64,000 nucleotides of DNA. Source: Brasenia schreberi (lineage: Eukaryota > Streptophyta > Magnoliopsida > Nymphaeales > Cabombaceae). Position 1 is the first letter of the stretch; each line of letters starts with the position of its first letter. This document shows positions 54,353-64,000 of this stretch, piece after piece. The notes below the pieces were generated by a model. That model had not been told where the DNA came from. It did no database searches and was given only the letters and a program-made list of their open reading frames with translations. Location of the stretch: positions 6,686,001 to 6,750,000 of the forward strand of contig JAYKKT010000064.1 of NCBI GenBank assembly GCA_036023115.1, written 5' to 3'. The position numbers were made by a program, and so were the translations under genes.

Positions 54353-55440
54353 TGCTAGAAAAATAGAAACTACCAGACAATGAAATCATATGCCTAATGT
54401 AGTGGACAAATATGGATATGTATACAGGAGACCTCCGGATACACGAAATAATCTTGGTGATTTGCTGCTCGCACACACACAAGAGCAAGTCACGGTCATT
54501 TGCTGCTCTTCAAGTAAGAGTTCCACTTGAATAAAGCCATGTGCTGATTATGATGACAATGAGACAACAACTATCAACAAGGATATACACAGAGGAAACC
54601 GGTTTGTCACTCAAAAAATGAGATGCTTGATACTAATGGTGTCATTCAGGTGCATGTATGAGAGAGAGAGAGAGAGAGAAAACATAGGTGAAGCTAATAT
54701 CAATCAACAGTATTTGTTAGAGAGAGAGAGAGTGTGTGTGTGTAGGTGAAGCTGATACAACAATATTCATTTTCATTTATTTGACTTGTGTATCACTTTG
54801 CCAAGCAGTATTCATCAACTTGACATTATATAGTTCTGCTATTTTAGGGCGCCCAGCATGTATACAGTTCTATTTTGATAAATGATTAACAGTAAACAAA
54901 AATATTTTAAATGATCGTACTTTTTCCATATAAAACCACACATTCACATAATGTTTCATAACATTCACCAAGTAAACATCCAAATTTGTCATTTTAATTC
55001 AAACTTATGACAGACAAACTGGGGTTAGGCAAATCTCCTAACCCATCAACAGAGAGCTGACCCCCTCGCCAGTGTGTTGCACCCTCCGGGCTCCCTTAGT
55101 ATGATTGCATAAGTTCCAATCTAGTATTGGTTTGGAAATTTTATAACTAGGAAACAATATATGTTGGTCTTGGATGGTTAGACATAGGAAGCAGTGATTG
55201 ATGCACAGATTGCAACAAAGTACCTTTTGGCTTGTTCATTGCAGTGTTATATAGGTTCTTTCTCCTATATAACTGTCTGTGGCATCTTGCAAATCTGTGT
55301 TGAGAAATGTTAAGTTTGGGTCCTACATAAATTCCATAAGTGTAGTTACTTGCATTTTTAACCTTTCTTATGTTTTTAAGGTTTCAAGAGTCTTTCATGT
55401 TATAAGACTTTAATATAATAAGGATTTGAAAACCTGCGTA
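54353..55440. other. Non-coding intron with microsatellites
   Basis: (AG)n at about 54,659-54,679 and (AG)n-(TG)n at 54,719-54,743. The SINE-like segment is listed separately. No gene seen. Confidence 0.65.
55018..55096 (-). mobile_element. Partial SINE, relative of the one at 34,267
   Basis: On minus it reads cacactggcgagggggtcag then ctctctgttgatgggttagg and tgcctaaccccagtttgtc, paralleling cactggctagggggttggct ... ctgcctaatcccagcttgtc at 34,267. The A-box region is partly kept and the 5' end differs. Confidence 0.5.
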
Positions 55441-56051
55441 GTGTTGGGAACTGGTTGGTATAATCATATGAAAAATAAAGTTTTTATTGCACGAACTCAA
55501 GAAATAAGACGAGACAATAAGAGATGCTATCAATATGATAGTGAAACACTTAGAAAGCATAAAGAGTTGACTCACTAAGTCAAATAAATATCATGCAACT
55601 ATGGCAACTACACAAGGTGACCAGCCAGGAACAAGGGGTAATTCTTCTAGTTTTTCTTTGGATAGATATTAGGTTATTGATTCAGGTGTAATAGAACATT
55701 CAGTGAGATCCAAAGAATGGTTAATTGATTATCAAGAATCTCATGATTTCGTTAAAATTGTTGATAATTCTTTTATATGAGTAACTAGAAAAGGAAAATT
55801 GTGGAGATCTACCTCAAATTTTGATGAATCTTCTCTCTGTTAGTGCACTAACTAAAAGACTAAATTATGGTGTATATTTCTTCTCATCTTATTGTGCATT
55901 TTACGAAAAGAAGATGATAAAGATTTACGGATATGGTAGAAGAAATAGAGGCCTCTAGTTCTATGAGGAACCTCGGGAAAACTAGCAAATATGTCCTTAA
56001 CACAACACAATAAAGAAGCATTACTTTGGCATCAAAAACTATCTCATCTAC
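55441..56051 (+). mobile_element. Copia element H, left fragment
   Basis: A plus-strand copia remnant with protease reading VIDSGVIEHSVRSKEWLIDY and SHDFVKIVDNSFI, then a poor pre-integrase. It is interrupted at 56,051 by copia G (TCTAC duplication) and continues at 61,616. The left boundary is uncertain. Confidence 0.75.
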
Positions 56052-56437
56052 AGTAATAAAGTCGATGCTTTAATGTAACTGTAAAGATTGGTGAATATCA
56101 CCCAAAAATGTCAATCATAAAGCCTTAGAAAAATGTTATAAAGCATATGCAACAAAGTCACAACAAAGCAAAAAAATAATATTATTTAGTCACAAAAGGC
56201 TTAATTTAATATGAATGCAAGTATTGTATTTATTGAAGAGAGAATAAGAGAGAATAAGGTGAGTTAGAGAGAGAGGAGTAAATGGAGGGGTTGGTCCAAT
56301 GGCTACTAGTCGTTGGTGGCTGGCTCCCTTTGGGATTGGTCCACACATGTTCCAAGGCCAGAATGGCCCTAGTTATAAATTACATAATTACAATAAAATA
56401 AAATTACATTTAAAAGAACAAAAAATACATTTTAGCA
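56052..56437 (-). repeat. Copia G 3' LTR
   Basis: Shares gtgaatatca(c/t)cc, gcatatgcaacaaag, aataatattatttag and acaaaaaatacattttaaca/agca with the other LTR. It has a unique 130-bp block (about 56,245-56,390) with a GA-rich tract. Confidence 0.87.
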
Positions 56438-56529
56438 TCCCCTCAACTAATGGTACTATGACCGAAAGTTTGAAAACTAAAATTTAAAGTCGTGGAGTGG
56501 GTAGCGACTTGGCGAAGACATTTGTAAGC

Positions 56530-57500
56530 TAATACTTAGATCTAACCAACTATAGTGTCAAATTGCCATGTAGATGCTCTTCACAAACATAATGACAATC
56601 CATCTCGATATTTTTGGTTTGCTCATGAAATGTGTGGTTGTTAGCTATATACATAACACTCTTATTATCAAAGTGCATAATTGGAGTGGTTTCCAATATC
56701 ACGTCCAAGTCCTGTAGTAGCCATCTAAGCAAAGTTTATTCAGTGGTTGTGTTGGCTATTGCATGGTACTCAACTTTAGTAAAAGGAAAGAACATCTTTT
56801 GATCTTTTTTGCATTTTAAAGATATAAGAGAGTTATCAAGAAAAATGCAATAACCTCTAGTGGAGTGCATGTCATTTATCACTACCTCAATCAACATCAA
56901 TATATGCATTTAATTGAAATAAAGATGAGGATAACATAAATACTCCCTTAGTCACAGTTTCTTGAATATATCGAACAATCCTCATAACGGCACTCATATG
57001 CACAAAGAAAGGGGAATGTTGAAACTAACTCAAAGTATCTACAACATGTTCAATATCTAAACGTGTTATGGTAAGATAAGTAAGTACTCCAACCATTTGT
57101 TTGTAAGGAGTAGGATATCTTAATGGCTCTCCATTAACAAGTCGTATCTTTTGGTTGATTACCTTAAGTGTCTCAACAACATTATCATCACTAAGACTAA
57201 GACATGATCTAAGAACAATGTTATTAGCAAATTTAGTTTAAGATAAAAAGAAACCTCTACCATCCCGAGTTACCTCAACGCTTAAGAAATAAGTGAATTG
57301 TCCAAAATCTTTCATCTCAAACATCTTACCAAGTTCTTGTTTGATTTGAAGAATCTCAAAATTATCACTACCTGTAATAATCATATCATTGACATAGAGT
57401 AAAAGTATAACAATACCTGGAGAAGACTTTCCTATAAACAAAGTTGTGTCACTATAACAGGTAGTAAATCCATGCAATGTCATGAATTCAGTCATTTTAT
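56530..57500 (-). pseudogene. Copia G reverse transcriptase end and RNase H
   Basis: RT frame: LHGFTTCYSDTTLFIGKSSP, LLLYVNDMIITGSDNFEILQ (YVDD altered to YVND), MKDFGQFTYFLSVEV. RNase H: TPIMHFDNKSVMYIANNHTF HEQTKNIEMD, with several stops in between. Catalytic loss at YVND alone would kill RT. Confidence 0.88.
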
Positions 57501-58145
57501 CAAACTAAGCCTTAGGACCTTGATTAAGGCCATATAAAGATCTTTTAAGCCGCAAAAATTGGTTTCTAGGTGTGTTAATACTAGGAGGAGGTTCCATATA
57601 GACTTCTTCCTTTAACCAACCATTAAAAAATGTATTCTTGACATATAATTGATAGATGTTCCATTCCTAAATAGCACAAACAACTATAAGGGTTCTAACA
57701 GTTGTCATTCGGGTCATAGGAGTAAAGGTTTTTGTATAATCAACCTCATATTCCTATGAATAACCTTTGGCAACTAATCTAGCTTTATAACGATCTAAGG
57801 AGTCATCACTATTAGTTTTAATTTTATAGACTCACCAACAACCTATCGCCTTTTTGTTTTGTGGTGTAGACACAACATTCCAAGTTTGAGCTCTATATAA
57901 GGCATCTAATTCTTCATTCATAGCATGAATCTAGTCTTATGATGATTGTGCTTACTTAAAAGTTCTTGGTTCTTTTACAACTGAAATATTGGTTAAGGCT
58001 CTATATCTTAGTAAGAAACTCTCATAAGAAATGAATCATTAAGGAGGTCTAGAATCACAACTAGACCTTCGGGGTATAGATGGTATAACAATCAAAGTTC
58101 TTCCACTGCAGTATTGATTAAAGGGAGTGATAGAATGTCTTGAGA
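57501..58145 (-). pseudogene. Copia G reverse transcriptase N-terminal remnant
   Basis: Shows pieces such as YGLNQGPKA and the EEVYMEPPP-like stretch, read across stops from 57,600 upward, and a linker. No continuous frame. Confidence 0.7.
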
Positions 58146-58809
58146 TCATATGTTCAACAAGCTCATTTTCAACATGTATATGTCTTCTCCTAAGATATCA
58201 TTCAAAAAGGAATATGAAGAATCATCAATAAAACAAGCATCATTCACGCCCTTAAAAACATATTCATTTTCAAAGAATTTGACATCTCTCGATACATAGA
58301 GCTTGTCATTTTTACAATAATAACATCTATATCCCTTATTATTTATCTCATACCTTAAAAAACACATTCTATGGTACGGGAAGATAGTTTATCATTATTG
58401 TTAGTATAAACAAAATATTTATATCCAAAAATACGTAGTCTAAAATAATTGGTAGAGAGTTAGAAAGCTTTTCTATATGAGACATGTTTTGTAAAAATGA
58501 AGATGACATTCTGTTAATTATGTAAACAGAAGTCATAATAGCTTCAACCCAAAAAAATTTAAAAACACCGGTAGATAATAACAAGGTTCTTGTGGCTTCC
58601 AAAATATGCCGATATTTGTGTTCCAAAATATTATTTTGTTGAAGAGTTTCAGTGTAACAGGTTTGATGCACAATTCTGAATTTGTCAAGATGATTTTTAA
58701 ACTCTTCGTACATCAACTCTCCTCTCGAGTCGGATATAAAAATCTTGATTTTGGAATTAAATTGATTTTTCATAAGATTATTGAATGACAAAATTTTGAA
58801 AAACATCAT
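58146..58809 (-). pseudogene. Copia G integrase
   Basis: IFISDSRGELMYEEFKNHLD, then HQTCYTETLQQNNILEHKYR and FFWVEAIMTSVYIINRMSS, then GYRCYYCKNDKLYVSRDVKF. The catalytic SDNGGE is altered to SDSRGE. A frameshift lies near 58,368. Confidence 0.87.
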
Positions 58810-59216
58810 ATTTGCCTTCTAAAAGATATACCCATGTATATCTAGTGAAATCATCTATGAAAATTACATAATAGGAAATCCCTCCTTTAGATAAAACAAG
58901 TGTTGGTCCCTATACATTAGAATGAATGATTACAAATGGTTTTGTAGTAATGTGCATTTCATTTGGGAAAAATAGATGTTGATTTTGCAAGTACACAATC
59001 TTTACAAAAAAAAGTTTTAAAAAATATTTATTCTAAGAGGACATTTATATAACTTTTGAATGTTAAGATGTCTTAATCATTTATGCCATAGAAAAGCATC
59101 ATTGGACAAAACATTAACATATCCTATGCTATGTAAGTAATCCATAATATAAAGTACATCCTCCCTATAGCCACGACCAATCACCTTCTTCGAGAGAAAA
59201 TCCTCTATAATACATC

Positions 59217-59507
59217 TCATGGATAAAAAGTTATAACATAATTTTTATCTAAAATTTGATATATAGAAAGCAAGTTTAAATTCAATTTTAGAACACTAAT
59301 TTTGGAAACTTCAAAATTTTTGTTTTGTAGGTCATCAATTTTGTCAAAACTTAATTGTGTTCCATCCGTTGCATAAACACATGATAAAGGTTTTCTAATA
59401 CATGATTTAAAAAAAATTTCATTGCAAGTCATATGAAATAAAGTACATGAATCAAGAATCCAAGAGATCATACCTTGAACTTTATTCGTTGAGGAAGAAC
59501 AAACCAC
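59217..59507 (-). pseudogene. Copia G protease
   Basis: ISWILDSCTLFHMTCNEIFF: the DSG/DTG catalytic motif is replaced by DSC. SVLKLNLNLLSIYQILDKNY matches the end of copia protease domains. Confidence 0.85.
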
Positions 59508-59509
59508 AC

Positions 59510-60250
59510 CTATCGTTGCTTTTTTTTCATTTGAGCTTCAAGTCTCTTTACTTTTTCTTCTGCAACAATAGAGGATAAAGTGTGTTCCTCTACTAATGCT
59601 ACCTTTCTTCCTAATTTAGGACAATTTGGCCTTATATAACCAACCTCTCTACAATGATAGCAAATGATTTCTTTTCTTAATTCACTTTCACTTTTGAAAT
59701 GAGGAGAGCGATAAGCCTTCACACATGCTTCGAGTTTTTATGAGGCTAAGGCGGTGTCTTTTTAAGTCTAGTTTCATTCATTCTTATTTGTCATTTAGAG
59801 ATCGGTAAGAATTTCTTCTTTGGTAGAAAAAGGCTTCTCATGAATAAGAGATGGTCTTACCTCTTCAAATTCTTTCTCGATACTTCTTAAGAATTGATGT
59901 ACAAAGTCCTTATTATCCTCATATTGTATCTCACTAAGACATTATGTACATTTTTCTTATAACCATATAATTGATTCCAAACATTGAAATATTCACCAAA
60001 AAATTCATCTACCCCTTTATCTCCTTGTCTAAGTGAGACCAATTTGTCTCTTAATGCTATTGTATAAGCAATATCACTTTGAACATAAATTTTTTTTAAG
60101 TATTCTCATGCTTCTCTAGCATTCGTGAAATCGTCAAAAATGTCCTTAGTATACTCATTTATATTGTTCATGAGCACCCATAAGACCATTCTATGACCTC
60201 CTTCATATTCTTTATTTTGTTAAGTATGGCATATAAAGGGTTTTACCCTC
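59510..60250 (-). pseudogene. Copia G gag with zinc knuckle
   Basis: ICYHCREVGYIRPNCPKLGR is a CCHC knuckle with the His replaced by Tyr. Upstream (to about 60,250) on minus are UBN2-type gag traces with stops. Confidence 0.8.
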
Positions 60251-60285
60251 GAACCACTTACGTACCCCATAATTTTTTAAAATGT

Positions 60286-61162
60286 AGATAGTTTTCCATA
60301 GTGTATAAAGAGTTCTACCCGCGAACCACTAATACAATGTCACCATGGTGTATGTTATTTGCAGATGACATTGTATTAGTGGAGGAGTTTAAGGAAAAAG
60401 TTAATAGAAAATTGGAACTATGGAGAGAAACATTAGAAAGCAAAGGCCTTCGACTTAGTAGAACAAAGACGGAATATATGGAATGTAAGTTTGATCATTT
60501 GGTTACTTCAGATGACATAAAAATTAAAATTGGCACACATTGCATCCCCCAAAAGGAAAGTTTTAAATACCTAGGGTCAATTTTTCAGAGTGATAGAAGA
60601 ATTGATGGAGATATTACGCATAGAATTAATGCGGTTGGTTAAAATGGAGAGGAGCATCAGGTATTCTTTGTGATAAGAAGATACAATTAAAGTTAAAAGG
60701 TAAATATTATATAGCAGCAATTAGGCCTGCCATGTTTTATGGTTCTGAGTGTTAGGCAATTAATCATATACATGTACAAAAGATGTCTCTGACAGAAACG
60801 AAGATGTTGAGATGGATGAGTGGTCATACAAGAAAAGACCGTATACATAGCGAGGTTATTAGAAAGAAATTAGGAGTGGCACCAATAGAGGATAAAATGA
60901 GAGAATATCATTTAAGATGATTTGGACATATAGAAAGAAGATCAAAAGAAGAACCTTTAAGAAGATATTAAAAATTAAATTTGGAAAGTATTAAAAGAGC
61001 TAGAGGATGACCACGAAAGTGTTGGAAAGAAACAAAAAAGAATGATCTAGCTTATTGTGAGTTAACTGCTAACATGACACACGATAGGGATATGTGGAAA
61101 CAAAGAATCCATGTAGCTGACCCCGTCTAGTATGGGAAAAGGCTTAGTTGTTGTTGTTGTAT
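60286..61162 (+). mobile_element. RTE LINE G, 5'-truncated, with filler
   Basis: LINE body from about 60,342 (MLFADDIVLVEEFKEKVNRK, intact FADD; KYLGSIFQSDRRIDGDITHR) to the TTG tail at 61,160. A near-duplication agatagttttccatag (60,286-60,301) and aaatagtttttcatgg (61,163-61,178) brackets it. The 40 bp between the left copy and the LINE (60,302-60,341) resemble 60,230-60,262, suggesting templated filler at the 5' junction. Confidence 0.85.
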
Positions 61163-61358
61163 AAATAGTTTTTCATGGATTGAGCTCATGTCTTTTAGTT
61201 CAAGGGTGTTAAATAAAAGTTAAATCCTCCTCTATCATCCATATTTGAAGGAGAAAAAAAACTAAAAAGGTAAACTTATAATAAGATAAAAAATATGATT
61301 AGCATGCTTCCCGAGATAACAAATAATGTTCCTACGATCGTAAATGGCTCTGATACCA

Positions 61359-61615
61359 TATAATAAAGTCAATGCTTCAATATAGCAATAGAAGATCGGT
61401 GAATATCATCCAAAAATATCAATCACAAATCCTTAGAAAAAGGTTAAAGCATATGCAACAAAGGCAAAACAAAGCGAAAAATAATATTATTTAGCCACAA
61501 AAGACTTAATTTAATATGCATAAAAGTGCTCTATTTATAGAAGAGAGAATTAGAACACAAAGTTAAACAATAAAATAAAATTACATTTAAAAGAAACAAA
61601 AAATACATTTTAACA
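61359..61615 (-). repeat. Copia G 5' LTR (internally deleted)
   Basis: 257 bp; ends with tacattttaaca on plus; adjacent to the PBS complement. Confidence 0.87.
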
Positions 61616-62300
61616 TCTACCACTATCAAAGCCAAAGATGCTTGCATCAAAACTACTAAACTAACAAAGAAATATGTTTAGAATGTGAACCATGTTTGTT
61701 GGGTAAACATGTTCGAGTTCATTTTCCTAGAATTATATCAAGAACACAAAGTGCATTTAGTTTAATACATTAAGATGTATAAAGACCTTACCCGATTACT
61801 AATGTTACTAAATGCATATTTTTATTTCATTTATTGATGATTATTCTCGGTTTACTATCATTTATTTAATGAATGAAAGGATGAGATTGCTACAATATTT
61901 CTTTTATTTCATAAATTTATTAAAGGACGACCAAAGTGTTGGAAAGAAACAATAAAGAATGATCTAGCTTATTGTGAGTTAACTACTAACATGGCACACG
62001 ATAGGGATATGTGGAAACAAAGAATTCATGTAGTCGACCCCGTCTAGTATGGGAAAAGGCTTAGTTGTTGTTGTGGTTGTTGTTGTTCATAAATTTATTA
62101 AGAAGCAATTTCATGCATAAGTTAAAACCATTAAATCGGATAATGGTGGTGAATTTACTTTAGAAATATTGAAGAATTATCTTGTATCAGAGACAATACT
62201 CTACCAAACGTTACGTGTATATTCTCCCCAACAGAATGGAGTAGCATAACATAAGAATCGTTATATACTGAAAACACCGCGAACATTGATGATTGGGAGT
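61616..62300 (+). mobile_element. Copia element H, right fragment with LINE inside
   Basis: Integrase remnant: CEPCLLGKHVRVHFPRIISR (zinc-site Cys), then an interruption by a 162-bp LINE 3' end (61,924-62,085) flanked by a perfect duplication ttcataaatttattaa (61,908-61,923 and 62,086-62,101). It continues IKSDNGGEFTLEILKNYLVS and VYSPQQNGVA, and is cut at 62,300 by the copia D LTR. Confidence 0.88.
61924..62085 (+). mobile_element. RTE LINE, 162-bp 3' end
   Basis: Only the tail of the C-terminal domain (RPKCWKETIKNDLAYCELTT, RDMWKQRIHVVDPV), 3' signature and TTG tail; perfect 16-bp duplication. Confidence 0.95.
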
Positions 62301-62592
62301 TGTTGAAGGACAAAGAAGAAACAGATCTTTGCTCCTATTGGATCCATATCTGATCCAATAGGAGCTCCATGATGTAACTTTTATTAAGTAGGGGTATATT
62401 AGGAATTCAAGTTAAAAGCCACCATAAAATGAAAAACCCTATACTACTCTAGTCATTAACGTTAAAGAGGACAGAGAGAGAAAGGGGTGGCTGCCAAGTG
62501 TGTGGCACTGACCCCCAATCCTTTCTAACTCATATTTTTATGATATTATTTATTGTTTTTCATTATTTGCTTTGTGTGTAAGAGTTTCTACA
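62301..62592 (+). repeat. Copia D 5' LTR
   Basis: tgttgaaggacaaagaagaa ... gagtttctaca, 292 bp, homologous to 38,238-38,522. Confidence 0.92.
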
Positions 62593-62790
62593 TGATATCA
62601 GAGCCTAATCCGTGGGATTAGGGTTTCACAGCTAATCAGCAACAGTGTTTATGCCCTAAGGGTTGAAGTTTATTCAAGAAACGACCAAGAAAACAAGTGG
62701 AAGTTGTACTACATTAGATGCGATGAAGATTCGAAAAAGAAAAGTCAAGGAAAACTTAAGATTGTGAAGTAGATCAAGAGGGCGCAATCA

Positions 62791-63405
62791 TGTCTGAAAA
62801 GGGAAAAATGTCCAGCATTGAAAAGAGCGAAACATTTCAAATTACAAGCATCAAATTAGATGGGAAAAACTATCTACAACAAGTACGATCCATTTAACTT
62901 GCGGTATTGGCAAGAGGAAGATGGGAATATCTTACAGGAGGGATTTTAGCACCAGACCCTACTGATTCGACATATTCCAGATGGCGTAGAGAAAAAGCTC
63001 TGGTAAGTGCGTGGTTAATACAATTCATGATTCTTTCTATTGGCTCCACTTTCATGTTTCTAAAGACAGCTCATGAAATTTGGTTGGCAGTACAAGAGGC
63101 ATATGCACAACGAAAGAATATAACCAAGATATATGAAATCATTGAAAGAGTTAGCAAATATAGATAAGGCAGCCGATCGGTCAGTAAATATTATGCTGAA
63201 CTTCATGGATTGTTGGAAGAGTTATAGATGTATTCTAAGACAAAATGTCAAAATTGTATGAAGGAAAGACATGAAGAATTTGAAGAAATGAAAGCCTTTG
63301 ACTTGCTATGGGGCATCTCACTTTATTATAAAGTTGTAAAAAATAATATCTTCAGTAGAAAAGAACTTTCATTAGTAAGTACAGCTTATACTCTACTTCT
63401 AAGGG
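62791..63405 (+). pseudogene. Copia D gag
   Basis: UBN2-type gag: SIEKSETFQITSIKLDGKNY, ARGRWEYLTGGILAPDPTDS, LVSAWLIQFMILSIGSTFMF, AQRKNITKIYEIIERVSKY, a stop, then HEEFEEMKAFDLLWGISLYY. There are three stops. Gag forms the particle in which reverse transcription occurs. Confidence 0.9.
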
Positions 63406-64000
63406 TTTGGAAAAATTCACAACCCTGAAACAATTCTTTCACCTCCTCAAGTAATATCTAGTACTTCTAACATTTCCGATGATTTACCAATTGCATTGAG
63501 AAAAGTAAAACGTGGAACTGCTACATATCCATTATGTCAGATGGTATCTTATACTAATTTTCTAAAAGAATACCAGTTATTTGTGATGAATGCAAAAAAT
63601 ACTCAACTTCACAAGAATTTTGAAGAAGCAAACTAGAATCCCACATGGCGGGCTGCTATGGATGAAGAAATCAAGGCATTGGAACAAAATAAAACGTGGA
63701 TTATTTCAGACCTTCTACCAAACAGAAAAACTATGGGCTGTAAGTGGGTATATACTATTAAATTCAATGCAGATGGAAGCATAGAGAGTTACAAGACCCG
63801 ACTGGTCGCTAAAGGTTATAGTCAATTATAATGAGACATTTGCTCCAGTAGCAAAAATGAATACTATATGAATCCTTGTAAGTATAGTTGTGAATCATGA
63901 GTGGGAACTATGGCAACTTGATGTCAAGAATGCATTTCTACAAGGTAATCTTAGATAAGAGGGTACAATGAGGAAGTCTCATTGAACAAGGTATGCAAAT
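63406..64000 (+). pseudogene. Copia D RT entry, fused after gag by deletion
   Basis: At about 63,405 gag passes directly into the linker/RT start: [73 protein letters not shown]. Protease and integrase are missing. After a frameshift come VNHEWELWQLDVKNAFLQGN-like sequence and NKVCK at the window end. Confidence 0.88.

Larger units (their letters stand above)
56052..61615 (-). mobile_element. Copia element G, inserted in copia H
   Basis: A minus-strand copia element with LTRs at 56,052-56,437 and 61,359-61,615. The PBS complement ggctctgatacca is at 61,346-61,358, the polypurine tract (gttgagggga on minus) at about 56,438-56,447, and the TCTAC duplication at 56,047-56,051 and 61,616-61,620. 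Domains run in copia order. The right LTR lacks about 130 bp present in the left. LINE G is inserted near its gag start. Confidence 0.88.
62301..64000 (+). mobile_element. Copia element D, runs off the window
   Basis: The 5' LTR at 62,301-62,592 and PBS tgatatcagagcc at 62,593 are followed by gag (62,791-63,405) and then, after an internal deletion, the RT entry. Same family as copia C. It is inserted in copia H integrase. The 3' part lies beyond 64,000. Confidence 0.9.

Noticed and set aside
54659..54743. CRISPR-like or regulatory direct repeats
   Set aside because: Simple (AG)n/(TG)n microsatellites in a plant nuclear intron.
53283..64000. Upstream dehydrogenase exons of the host gene
   Set aside because: I looked on the minus strand for 6PGDH-like C-terminal sequence before VYENLTG and saw only LINE, copia and simple repeats; they must lie beyond the window.

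Overview
This is a plant nuclear DNA window: AT-rich, with GT-AG introns, no operons, and mostly transposable elements. The only recognisable host protein-coding gene is on the minus strand. It encodes the large plant fusion protein annotated elsewhere as a 'ketose-bisphosphate aldolase class-II family protein' (Arabidopsis At1g18270 type: duplicated 6PGDH-like dehydrogenase modules, an OtnK/DUF1537-type sugar kinase, then a class II aldolase). Sixteen exons can be placed at base resolution between 53,282 and 5,294. The upstream dehydrogenase exons are not seen and must lie beyond 64,000. The gene therefore spans at least 48 kb, with introns of about 25.7 kb, 16.7 kb and more than 10.7 kb, all filled with mobile elements. 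Every exon seen is open with canonical splice sites, but two blocks of the sugar-kinase domain are absent exactly where the exon phases stop matching.

Layout: 1-2,394 holds a 28-bp minisatellite, a primer-binding-site-like motif and (AC)n/(AT)n tracts. 2,395-3,412 is a 5'-truncated RTE-type LINE. 3,442-5,293 is downstream/3'UTR sequence. Exons P and O are at 5.3-5.8 kb. The 25.7-kb intron (5,762-31,490) carries two nests. Nest 1 is a full-length RTE LINE with its target duplication (9,248-21,930), split by a Ty1/copia element (10,015-19,978), which itself contains a LINE rearranged as in twin priming, an LTR element carrying a PPR gene, and a clean short LINE. Nest 2 is an hAT transposon (23,254-31,134) with BED-finger transposase, split by a young-looking copia element (26,049-30,697) with 291-bp LTRs and a GAAAA duplication. 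Exons N to C follow at 31.5-36.1 kb. The next intron (36,117-52,792) holds an hAT-type MITE, a truncated copia element with a solo-LTR-like insert, and LINE/copia/LINE/LINE nests. Exons B and A are at 52.8-53.3 kb. Upstream intron sequence (53,283-64,000) holds stacked LINE insertions, a SINE relative, a copia element inside another copia element, and the start of a further copia copy that runs off the window.

About a dozen LINE copies all belong to one RTE-clade family: single ORF with AP-endonuclease then reverse transcriptase, about 3.25 kb full length, ending in a (TTG)n tail. Target-site duplications give the order of many insertions. The most unusual items are the PPR-gene capture by an LTR element, the twin-priming LINE, the double insertion at one site, and the giant host gene with missing exon blocks. 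All autonomous elements look dead: every coding region has stops, frameshifts or deletions. The species cannot be told from sequence alone. No CRISPR array, rRNA, tRNA gene or prokaryotic feature was seen.
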